Source: an uncultured Desulfobulbus sp.
GTDB lineage: Bacteria; Desulfobacterota; Desulfobulbia; Desulfobulbales; Desulfobulbaceae
Assembly: GCA_946539945.1 (NCBI GenBank)
Contig: CAMNHX010000088.1
Coordinates: 1 to 6,829, forward strand
Direction: 5' to 3'
DNA length: 6,829 bases
The notes under the pieces are model-generated. The model did no database searches, was not told the DNA's origin, and saw nothing but the letters and a program-made list of their open reading frames with translations. Below, one piece after another: positions 1 to 6,784 of this stretch (its first letter is position 1; every line of letters begins with the position of its first letter). Made by a program: the position numbers and the translations under genes.

Positions 1-52
1 TCTTCAGCGCTTCGCGCTTCAGGCTTTCCAGCAAAGCGGGAAATGCAGACAC
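1..52 (-). CDS. Possible start of a further minus-strand gene (partial)
   Basis: From a GTG at 52 an open frame runs off the window edge, reading MSAFPALLESLKREALK. The codons (ctg, gaa, aag, cgc, gcg) are those favoured by the two genes before it, and the peptide looks like an amphipathic helix. There is no Shine-Dalgarno before the GTG and only 17 codons are visible, so neither the gene nor its start is secure. If real, it would be a third member of the unit, 54 bases after the reductase stop. An ATG at 77 in another frame gives a less protein-like sequence. Confidence 0.25.
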   Translation of the reverse strand, partial: MSAFPALLESLKREALK

Positions 53-74
53 CTGTTTTGCCGCGTTTCACGAA

Positions 75-106
75 CATGACATAAAAAGTGAAAACGGAAA
101 CGCTCT
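75..106 (+). repeat. Left copy of a 32-bp inverted repeat flanking the two genes
   Basis: This stretch matches the reverse complement of 6752-6783 at 29 of 32 positions. The longest uninterrupted block is 15 bases (85-99). It ends one base before the reductase stop codon (107-109). It also contributes to a weak stem, GTGAAAACG (88-96) against CGTTTCAC (64-71), which has no T-tract and is not a convincing terminator. Confidence 0.8.
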
Positions 107-1195
107 CTAACCTGCCTTGTCGAAAGTCACCGACAAAACTCCCTTCAGGTGGTCCATCATCCGGGTCGCTGCAACAGCTTCTTCAAGAAAAAATACTCCC
201 GGCTTTGTTTCCCTATCCAGAACCAGTTCTGCTGTTGCCTCCAGAACTAGGGCCACGAGTTTTGTGGAGTCATCCTCATAGCGCATTGTTCCGCAAACCG
301 TACAAGGCGCTTTGCCTGACTCTCCCTTCATCACCACATGATACAGGGTGAGGGGATTCCCTGCGTCCTCTGCTGTCGCTTCCGAAAGGCGTCTTGCCGC
401 CTCAAGCTCATCCTCCTCGCTCGTGTAGGTCCCGCCCTTCACGGCAATCAAGGCCCGCAAGGTCGCCTCTCCGGGCACCAAATACGCATGAAGGTTCTGC
501 ATAGCGTACCGCTCCGCCAAACGACGCGCCTCTTCCATGAAGGTTGGATGCGCATATACTGAACCGGAAAGACCAGGCAAATCCACTGTCCGGGGTTGCG
601 ATTTCCCGGAAACCAGTTGACCGCCCTCATAGCAGGGCACGCTTTTTTCGTAGCTGTTGAAGGCCCGAACACAGTCCCATGCGGAATTCAGAGAAAGACG
701 CGAACCACCAAAGGAAAAGAACAGATCCGCGTCCTCCACCCGGTCAAACTGCGTATCAGCAACATAGGCAGGAAAAATGGCGGACAGACCAGGGTAAATG
801 CCTGTGGACAGCACAAAGGACAGACCATCTTCCCGGATGTCGCCAAGGCGCCCGGACAGCAAATCAAACAGGGGTTCCTCACCGCCTGCGTCTATGTAGT
901 GGGCGCTGCTGCGCAGTGCGGCAAGCGCCACCTTGTCCAGAATGACCCGTGACGGTCCGGCACAGTTGATGACCAGCTCACAGCGGCAACAAAAGGCGTC
1001 AAGGGACTGCCGGTCCTCTGTGTCGATGCGCATCCAATGGCCACGTTCACCCAATTCTCCGGCCAGCGCTTCTGCCTTGCCCGCGTCCCGCCCACCGATC
1101 AGGACCGAGTGTGCCGTCTTTTCTATCAGGCTCTCTGCCAGATACCGGCCAACACTCCCGTAGCCGCCGACAATACCTATCATTGCTCCTTTCAC
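107..1195 (-). CDS. pchK: Saccharopine-dehydrogenase-like NAD(P)H reductase, probable thiazoline reductase (PchK-like)
   Basis: The protein has 362 residues from the GTG at 1195. It opens with a Rossmann fold: IGIVGGYGSVG at 6-16 is the dinucleotide loop, GGRD at 34-37 places an Arg after strand 2 as in NADPH-preferring enzymes, and VINCAGP at 75-81 and YIDAGGEEP at 100-108 are typical of saccharopine-dehydrogenase-like proteins. It does not read like the Gfo/Idh/MocA-type PchG/Irp3 reductases. Its position directly after a PchF-like synthetase matches pchK of enantio-pyochelin clusters, so the likely job is reducing the carrier-bound second thiazoline to thiazolidine before N-methylation. 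The GTG overlaps the synthetase stop (GTGA) and has GGGAGG eight bases upstream. The alternative ATG at 1183 (358 residues) has AAGGAG only two bases away. A longer open frame reaches 1276 but lies within the synthetase. The fold is clear; the symbol and substrate are inferred from context. Confidence 0.85.
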   Translation of the reverse strand: MKGAMIGIVGGYGSVGRYLAESLIEKTAHSVLIGGRDAGKAEALAGELGERGHWMRIDTEDRQSLDAFCCRCELVINCAGPSRVILDKVALAALRSSAHYIDAGGEEPLFDLLSGRLGDIREDGLSFVLSTGIYPGLSAIFPAYVADTQFDRVEDADLFFSFGGSRLSLNSAWDCVRAFNSYEKSVPCYEGGQLVSGKSQPRTVDLPGLSGSVYAHPTFMEEARRLAERYAMQNLHAYLVPGEATLRALIAVKGGTYTSEEDELEAARRLSEATAEDAGNPLTLYHVVMKGESGKAPCTVCGTMRYEDDSTKLVALVLEATAELVLDRETKPGVFFLEEAVAATRMMDHLKGVLSVTFDKAG

Positions 1196-4100
1196 TGCTT
1201 TGACCTCCCACTGGAAGCAGTCAGACGGCGCAGCAACAAGAGACCCTGCTGCAAACGCTGGCAGAGTTCTGCCCAAAGCTGGCCTGACAGTTTCGCCAGC
1301 AAGGAAGCGGCATGACAGGCCAGGGACACAGCCTGTCGCCCAAATTGGCGCGTTTCTCCCCAGAGTTGACGCGCTTCCGGCATCAGGCCAAGATCCTGGG
1401 GCAACTGCACCTTGCCCTGCACAGCATCCACAATGGTGCGGATGGAATCACCCTTCATGACTGTCAGATGTGTGCCGGGAATGTTGTACACGTTGATGCG
1501 AGTCGCACCGGACCAGTAGGCTCTGGCAATTCTGGCGTTCGGACCGCCTGCGGGATTGCCGGTAGCCCGGAAGAAATCAATGCAACCCTGCCAGGGCGTC
1601 GGCTTATAGGCGTGCATGGCTTCCAGATTGGCTCGGAGTACGGCATACCCGTTTTGAAAAACCTGTTCTGACATATTTTCAAGAAAACCCGCTTGCCGCA
1701 CCCGCTCATACAGGGTGGAGAGGCGCTTTTCCGGGTCCAGACTCTCAAGTTCAGACAGGCTGATCACTGTTTGCTTCACTTCGGTTTCCTTGGACATCTT
1801 GCTCAAAATGCGGAGGCTGGGGTCCTCGTTTGCGCCAGCCACAATCCCCATGGGTACGCCGAACAGACCCGCATAAATACACAGGGACCGTATCTCATCC
1901 GCATACATGTATTTGGGCAGCAGGTAGGAATCAATCAGGATTACCCGCTCAACAGCAAGCCCACTGCGCTCCAGTTGGGCAGCCATCTCATAGGCAATGA
2001 AGCCGCCCATGCAGAAGCCCACCAGACGATACGGCCCTTCAGGACGGACCTTGCGCATGGCCTCGATATACCGGGCAGCCATATCCTCAATCCGGGTCAG
2101 GGGTTCCTCCTTGCCGTCTATGCCCACGAGCCGGAAGCCGTACATGGGGATTTGCTGGGGTTTCAGAAGATGCGCCATCTCCGCGAAAACCAGCAGGGAA
2201 CCTTCAGCGCCGGGAATGCAGAACCAGGGCGCTTCATCGCCATCCGGCTGAATGGCTGTCAGCAGTTCGCTCTCCGCAGAGATGGGAGAGTCAATGCGTC
2301 GCGCCATGTCTCCGAGCGTGGCGAGCGTGTAAATTTCCAGGACCGACAGTTCAACCTGAAAGGTCTCATGCACCTTACCGATAAGCACGGTTGCCAGCAG
2401 GGAATCTCCACCCAGCTCAAAGAAGTTGTCCCTGTAGTCCACAACCTCAACCATAAGGACAGAAGCCCAGAGAGCAGCCAGGCTTTTCTCGGTTTCTGTG
2501 CGGAGTACCTCGCCGCGCTTCTTTCTGGCAGCAGACTGGCCTCCCATGGCCTGCAGGGCCTTTCTGTCGATCTTGCCTGTGTGGCTGACAGGGAGATGCT
2601 GCAAGACAGCATACTCTGTCGGCACCATGTAGGAAGGAAGCCGTTCCCGCAAAAAGGCCGCCAGCATCTCTCCGTCAAACAGCTCCACAGAGTCCGGCGC
2701 CTTGGCAGCAAGAAGATCCATGCCCAAGGCAAATTTGGCATCCAGTTTGGAAAAGGTATGCACCTGCTGAAAGCCTACCGCTTTCATCCTCTCTTCCCAA
2801 AGTTCAGCGGAGATCAGGGGGTGATCCGGACGAAGCTCTGTATCTTCAAAAACGTCAAAACCCTGTTGCAAGCCCATGCCAAGGTCATGACCACGAATAA
2901 AACGTGTCTGCTCAACGATGAACAGCATACCACCGGGTTTGAGCAGGGAGAGCAGGTTGCTCAAAGTGTTGTCTATGACTTTTGTATCGTGCAGCACACT
3001 GCTGGCAATGATGGCGTCAAAACTGTGCAAGGCCAGACCCTGTGGTTCAGGCGGGTTGTCCAGGTTGTAGATCTGGTAGGTCAGGAAGGGATAATCCTTG
3101 AAGTTTTCCCCTGCGTTCTGCAAGAAATAGGTTGAGATGTCGGTAAAGCAGTAGCGTGTCCGTTCCGGGTTGAACACGGGCAACAAGGCTCCAGTGGTCC
3201 CGCCATGCCCGCTGCCCACTTCAAGAACCGTCAATTCACCCTCAACATGGTCTCCCAAAAACTGCATACACTTTTTGAGCAGGGCATTGGAACTCCGAAA
3301 CATGGCCGGATACACGCCCTTGGCTGTTGAAGTCGCATACAGTTCCGCAGAGTGCAGCTTTTCCTGCAGGATATCGACAAGACGCACAGCCGACATGAGC
3401 ATAAAGTCCGTCACTCCCTTGCTGTGTCTCTCCTCCACTTCCGCAAAGGAACGAACAGTCGGCAGCTTGACGCATTTGAATTTTTCACCTTCACGCGCCA
3501 GAAATCCCAACTGTTCCAGGCGGGTCAAGGCCCGCTTCATCCAGCGCTCATAACGCGGGCTGATACGTGCCTTGCGCACGCACTCTTCAGCGCTTTCCAC
3601 GTCACCTTCACGGACAAACAGCCCAAGCTCAAAAACCATGGCCTGAATGGCGTCATCGTAAAGCAGGTCGAGCTTGTCAAAGGTTTTTTGCGCGGTAGCT
3701 GTATCAACCTCGCTTGACTCTGTATCCAGCGCAACAATGCCTTCCCACAGAGGTGCAGCCTTGTTCGACGCCAGTGCCCTGTTCAGACTGTGGTCATCTG
3801 CTTGCAAAACCACAAAGGCCCGCAGGTGATCCCCCTCACCGTGGACAGGAATCGCCACTGCATCCTTGACACCGGGATGGGAACGCATGGCATGTTCAAC
3901 CTCACCCAGTTCCACGCGAAAGCCGTTGATCTTGCACTGGTTGTCCTCGCGGCCCAGCAAGACAATGTAGCCATCAGGGTGAAAGTAACCCACATCGCCT
4001 GTGCGATACAGGCGTTCTCCTGTAACAGGGTGAGTGACAAAGGCGTTTTCGGTCTTTTCCTGGTCATGCCAATAGCCGCGGGCCAGACCAACGCCGCTGA

Positions 4101-6684
4101 TGTACAGGGGACCAGGAACCCATTCAGGACAGGCTTGCAGGAACTGGTTCAAAACATGAAAACCCTGATTCCTCATGGGTCTGCCGTAGGGAATGCTCTT
4201 CCACTGCGGATCAACCGCTTCTATGGGGTAGAGGATGGACCAGATACCCGCCTCTGTGGCCCCACCCAGGCTGATGACTTCCGCATCGAAATGCTCGCGG
4301 ATCTGTCCGGGCAAAGTCAGAGGCAACCAGTCGCCAGAGAGCAGAACCAGCCGGATTGAACCCTTGGGAGCCTCCTTGCGCGTTGCTGCCCGGTACTCCA
4401 CCAGCATCTGCATCATGGCAGGAACCGTGTTCCAGACGGTGACGCCTTCCTTTTCCACCAGTTCCAGCCAGTGGGCTGGTTCCTTTTCCTTGGTCGCATC
4501 CGGCAGTACAAGGGCTGCGCCTGCGGCAAGCGTGCCAAAGATGTCCCACACGGAAAGGTCAAAACTCAAACTGGCCAGACCCATGACCCGGTCGCTGGCT
4601 TCCACGTGGAAACGGCTGTTGATGTCCAAAACAGTATTCAGAGCGGCTTCATGCTCAAGCATCACGCCCTTGGGCTGCCCAGTGGAACCGGAGGTGTAGA
4701 TGACGTAAGCCAAATCTTTGGGCGACTGCACAGGGTCCCGGTTGAGCAGGGCAGCGGGGTCAGCCTCGCCAAGGGTATCAACTGCCAGGGTCTGTACATC
4801 CGCAGGCCACTCAACAGACTTGGCAAGGCTTTCCTGGGTCAGCACTGTGCGCACCTTGCCGTCTTGCAGGATGAGGGCCAGACGTTCTGCGGGCTGTGTC
4901 GGGTCCACAGGCAGATACGCGCCGCCAGCACAGAGAATGCCGAGTACTGCGACCACCTGCTCCCAGCCCTTGCGCATGGCTACTGCCACCAGTTCTCCGG
5001 GCTGGACCTGGCCTTCGAGCGCAGCCGCGACTGCTGCTGCCCTGCGCAACACCTCCCCGTAACTCAAGGTCCGGTCAGAGCTAATGACAGCCGGGGCATC
5101 CGGGTTTTCCTGCGCCTTTTTGAGAAAAGGACCGTGCAAAAGCCCTTCTGGCGCAGGTCCGCTGGTGGCGTTGAACTGTTCACGGCGGGCCAGTTGTTCT
5201 GGCGGCAAGACCGCGACTTCCTTCATGTCCCACACGGCAGGTTCACGGGCAAGACGCTCAAGCAGCCCGGTATAGGCGGCAAAGAGCGCCTCCAGATAGC
5301 CGGGATGGAAATATTCGGAACGCACATCCCAGTGAATGCCGAGCCGTCCCTGATCCTCAAAAACCTGGTGATCGATGAGCAACTGTGGGGTCTGGCTGGC
5401 AGAGAACACCATCTGCACGGGATTGCCGTCAAGGGTCATGGTGGTCAGGACATTGCCGTAGTCTGCCATGAGAAAGGTGCTGGTGAAAACCACCGGCATA
5501 TACTGCTGTTCCCGTTCTGAACGGTAGCGGTTCAGCTCCCGCAGCACATCCAGACCGCTGAACTGGCGGTTATCGAGATCAGCCCAGAGACGGTCGCGCA
5601 GGGCCTTGGCCCGCTCCTCAAAGCTCAAATCCGGCGCGGCCTTGGACTCGAGCAGGAGGGTGTCGGTAAAGTCGCCGATCAGCTCCTCGATCTGGGGATG
5701 CAGCGGAAGACGGTTGAACAGGGTCAGGTTCAGACAGAAATCCGGCTCACGGTTCCACAGCCGCAGGACCTCTGCAAAGGCGGCCAGAAGGATGCTGGTA
5801 GGCGACAGCCCCCGTTTGGTTCCGGTCTCCTTGAGTCGGGTCCAGTCTTCAGGGGGAAGTCCACCGGCAAAGCGCTTCACCTTGGGGCGGCTTTTGATGT
5901 CCTGTTCAGCGAAGACCGGCATGGCTGGAGCCGGAGCCAGGGTGGAGATACGCTCCTCCCAGTAGGCGCGGGCCTGCTTGTAGGAATCCATGTTCCTGCG
6001 GTTTTCCAGAGACAGGACATAGTCGCGGAAGGTGAGGTCCAGAGGCTCGAGTACAAGGGTGGGGTCTTCATAAAAGCGCTTCACCTCGCTCAGGATGATG
6101 TTGAAGCTCAAGACGTCTCCCAAAAGCCCTTCCATGCTCAAGTGAATCCGATAGGTTTCTTCATCGAGGCGGGTGACATAAATATCGTACATGGGCCAGA
6201 CATCCACTGCCTTGACCGCTTGACCGAGTTCATCCCGGATAGCCTCGATTTTTTTCTGCCTCTCCTCTTCAGATGCCTTGCTCAAGTCAAAGAACCGGAT
6301 CTCAAAGGGCGGGACCTGTTCCAGAACCTGCTGCTGGCCGTTGGGCAGAATGATGCTGCGCATCATGTCGTGCCGCGCAATGAGTTTGCGCCAGGCTTCC
6401 TGATAGCGCTCGACATCCAGGTTGCGCGTTTCCAGTTCAAAGTACACATGACTCGACACGTCGCTCATGCCCAGGGCCGCGTTTTCGCGGCCAATGACAT
6501 AGGCAAGCTGCACGTCGGTCAAAGGAAAGGGTTTGTATCGGTCTTCCGGTTTCAGGATGATGATGGGCTTCTGCTCCACCTCTTCAACCTTCTCAACCCC
6601 TTCCTTTTCCAAAAACAGAGCCAAAAGGGCTTCCTGCTCTTCTGTAAGACTGCTTCCGCCGGGAAGCAGGGATGTGTTGTCCAT
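1192..6684 (-). CDS. pchF: PchF-like non-ribosomal peptide synthetase (Cy-A-[MT]-PCP-TE), cysteine-activating
   Basis: The 1830-residue protein is a complete terminal synthetase module, close to the length I recall for PchF (about 1800). An N-terminal lead (1-50) precedes the Cy domain (about 50-485), which has FPLTDVQLAYVIGR at 53-66, the motif EGLLGDVLS at 185-193, and PVVFTS (Thr401) and SQTPQLLIDHQ (Asp438) carrying the two catalytic residues known for Cy domains. The A domain (about 500-960 and 1330-1380) has YTSGSTGQPKG, YRTGD at 893-897 and TGKIDRK at 1369-1375. The MT (about 995-1325) sits between A8 and A9 and has the SAM loop VLEVGSGHGG at 1153-1162. The PCP has GGDS with Ser1428. 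The TE has GFCMGG with Cys1558, plus Asp1585 and His1739. It should act in the cytoplasm, loading Cys, forming and N-methylating the second ring, and releasing a pyochelin-type siderophore. The ATG at 6684 follows GGAGGAG. The symbol rests on architecture; the product stereochemistry is not known. Confidence 0.93.
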   Translation of the reverse strand: MDNTSLLPGGSSLTEEQEALLALFLEKEGVEKVEEVEQKPIIILKPEDRYKPFPLTDVQLAYVIGRENAALGMSDVSSHVYFELETRNLDVERYQEAWRKLIARHDMMRSIILPNGQQQVLEQVPPFEIRFFDLSKASEEERQKKIEAIRDELGQAVKAVDVWPMYDIYVTRLDEETYRIHLSMEGLLGDVLSFNIILSEVKRFYEDPTLVLEPLDLTFRDYVLSLENRRNMDSYKQARAYWEERISTLAPAPAMPVFAEQDIKSRPKVKRFAGGLPPEDWTRLKETGTKRGLSPTSILLAAFAEVLRLWNREPDFCLNLTLFNRLPLHPQIEELIGDFTDTLLLESKAAPDLSFEERAKALRDRLWADLDNRQFSGLDVLRELNRYRSEREQQYMPVVFTSTFLMADYGNVLTTMTLDGNPVQMVFSASQTPQLLIDHQVFEDQGRLGIHWDVRSEYFHPGYLEALFAAYTGLLERLAREPAVWDMKEVAVLPPEQLARREQFNATSGPAPEGLLHGPFLKKAQENPDAPAVISSDRTLSYGEVLRRAAAVAAALEGQVQPGELVAVAMRKGWEQVVAVLGILCAGGAYLPVDPTQPAERLALILQDGKVRTVLTQESLAKSVEWPADVQTLAVDTLGEADPAALLNRDPVQSPKDLAYVIYTSGSTGQPKGVMLEHEAALNTVLDINSRFHVEASDRVMGLASLSFDLSVWDIFGTLAAGAALVLPDATKEKEPAHWLELVEKEGVTVWNTVPAMMQMLVEYRAATRKEAPKGSIRLVLLSGDWLPLTLPGQIREHFDAEVISLGGATEAGIWSILYPIEAVDPQWKSIPYGRPMRNQGFHVLNQFLQACPEWVPGPLYISGVGLARGYWHDQEKTENAFVTHPVTGERLYRTGDVGYFHPDGYIVLLGREDNQCKINGFRVELGEVEHAMRSHPGVKDAVAIPVHGEGDHLRAFVVLQADDHSLNRALASNKAAPLWEGIVALDTESSEVDTATAQKTFDKLDLLYDDAIQAMVFELGLFVREGDVESAEECVRKARISPRYERWMKRALTRLEQLGFLAREGEKFKCVKLPTVRSFAEVEERHSKGVTDFMLMSAVRLVDILQEKLHSAELYATSTAKGVYPAMFRSSNALLKKCMQFLGDHVEGELTVLEVGSGHGGTTGALLPVFNPERTRYCFTDISTYFLQNAGENFKDYPFLTYQIYNLDNPPEPQGLALHSFDAIIASSVLHDTKVIDNTLSNLLSLLKPGGMLFIVEQTRFIRGHDLGMGLQQGFDVFEDTELRPDHPLISAELWEERMKAVGFQQVHTFSKLDAKFALGMDLLAAKAPDSVELFDGEMLAAFLRERLPSYMVPTEYAVLQHLPVSHTGKIDRKALQAMGGQSAARKKRGEVLRTETEKSLAALWASVLMVEVVDYRDNFFELGGDSLLATVLIGKVHETFQVELSVLEIYTLATLGDMARRIDSPISAESELLTAIQPDGDEAPWFCIPGAEGSLLVFAEMAHLLKPQQIPMYGFRLVGIDGKEEPLTRIEDMAARYIEAMRKVRPEGPYRLVGFCMGGFIAYEMAAQLERSGLAVERVILIDSYLLPKYMYADEIRSLCIYAGLFGVPMGIVAGANEDPSLRILSKMSKETEVKQTVISLSELESLDPEKRLSTLYERVRQAGFLENMSEQVFQNGYAVLRANLEAMHAYKPTPWQGCIDFFRATGNPAGGPNARIARAYWSGATRINVYNIPGTHLTVMKGDSIRTIVDAVQGKVQLPQDLGLMPEARQLWGETRQFGRQAVSLACHAASLLAKLSGQLWAELCQRLQQGLLLLRRLTASSGRSKQ
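1204..1209 (-). promoter_or_regulatory. Ribosome binding site of the reductase, inside the synthetase end
   Basis: GGGAGG on the minus strand sits eight bases before the GTG at 1195, which overlaps the synthetase stop TGA (1192-1194). This spacing favours the GTG over the in-frame ATG at 1183, whose own AAGGAG (1186-1191) is only two bases away. The overlap suggests translational coupling of the two proteins. Confidence 0.6.
1411..2262 (-). other. C-terminal type I thioesterase domain with Cys nucleophile
   Basis: Residues about 1475-1758. WFCIPGAEGS (1487-1496) is the oxyanion-side N-terminal motif and PYRLVGFCMGGFIAYEMA (1551-1568) is the nucleophile elbow, with Cys1558 where most type I thioesterases have Ser. 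Asp1585 in VILIDSY and His1739 in IPGTHLTVM complete the triad. The domain should release the finished chain from the PCP, probably by hydrolysis to the free acid as for pyochelin. Confidence 0.88.
2290..2502 (-). other. Peptidyl carrier protein (PCP) domain
   Basis: Residues about 1395-1465 with DNFFELGGDSLLA. Ser1428 in GGDS is the site for the phosphopantetheine arm that carries the cysteinyl and later the ring intermediate. A phosphopantetheinyl transferase must be supplied from outside this window. Confidence 0.92.
2695..3702 (-). other. Methyltransferase domain inserted in the adenylation domain
   Basis: Residues about 995-1330 separate A8 (GREDNQCKINGFRVE, 911-925) from A9 (LPSYMVPT, 1349-1356), the same insertion site as the MT of PchF. 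A helical lead (about 1000-1090) precedes the class I SAM-binding loop VLEVGSGHGGTTG (1153-1165). SSVLHDT (1228-1234) and LLKPGGMLFIVEQT (1247-1260) follow. The expected role is N-methylation of the thiazolidine nitrogen. MT-derived epimerase domains occupy the same site in PchE-type modules, so MT is favoured mainly by the intact SAM loop and the terminal position of the module. Confidence 0.8.
5230..6537 (-). other. Cyclization (Cy) domain of the synthetase
   Basis: Residues about 50-485. This condensation-family domain forms the amide between the upstream acyl chain and PCP-bound Cys, then closes and dehydrates the thiazoline ring. The typical Cy motif DxxxxDxxS replaces HHxxxDG; here it reads EGLLGDVLS (185-193). 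Also seen are RHDMMRS (104-110), QFSGLDVLREL (374-384), Thr401 in PVVFTS and Asp438 in SQTPQLLIDHQ. These late motifs are those of a working Cy domain, and only the first motif residue is atypical. Confidence 0.9.
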
Positions 6685-6687
6685 TGT

Positions 6688-6694
6688 CTCCTCC
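6688..6694 (-). promoter_or_regulatory. Ribosome binding site of the synthetase
   Basis: On the minus strand, GGAGGAG lies just before the ATG at 6684, with the GGAGG core five bases upstream. This near-perfect Shine-Dalgarno fixes the start. No convincing -35/-10 pair was found between it and the window edge, so the gene may be read from a promoter or upstream gene beyond 6829. Confidence 0.85.
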
Positions 6695-6751
6695 AGTGCT
6701 TGACCAGCCCCGTGCGGACCGGCCTTTGATCGATTCTGTTACCCTATCGTT

Positions 6752-6783
6752 AGAGCAATTCCGTTTTCACTTTGTATGTCATG
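6752..6783 (-). repeat. Right copy of the 32-bp inverted repeat
   Basis: Inverted counterpart of 75-106, lying 68 bases upstream of the synthetase start. The three mismatches to the left copy are one at the centre-left and two adjacent ones near the gene-proximal end. The similarity stops at the CATG end, and the sequence beyond is different in the two copies. Confidence 0.8.
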
Positions 6784-6784
6784 C

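Noticed and set aside
7..17. Small palindrome GCGC-TTC-GCGC, with GCTTT/AAAGC at 23-37, as a terminator after the reductase
   Set aside because: Stems are short, there is no T-tract, and the stretch may be coding for a following gene. It resembles the GTGC-GAA-GCAC loop at the right edge but lies at a different distance from the repeat.
107..1195. Cysteine groupings in the reductase (CCRC near residues 69-72, CTVC near the C-terminal part) as a metal site
   Set aside because: Spacing does not form a recognised zinc or iron-sulfur motif, and the first group lies within the dinucleotide fold.
1196..1276. Upstream extension of the reductase frame (27 extra residues)
   Set aside because: It overlaps the synthetase coding region, lacks family similarity before the Rossmann strand, and the better ribosome binding site is at 1204-1209.
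1693..3135. 480-codon open frame on the plus strand opposite the synthetase MT, PCP and TE regions
   Set aside because: It lies wholly antisense to well-defined domains, shows no recognisable fold, and is the kind of shadow a GC-rich coding frame creates.
5698..6729. 343-codon plus-strand open frame opposite the Cy domain
   Set aside because: Antisense to conserved Cy motifs, with no plausible domain content.
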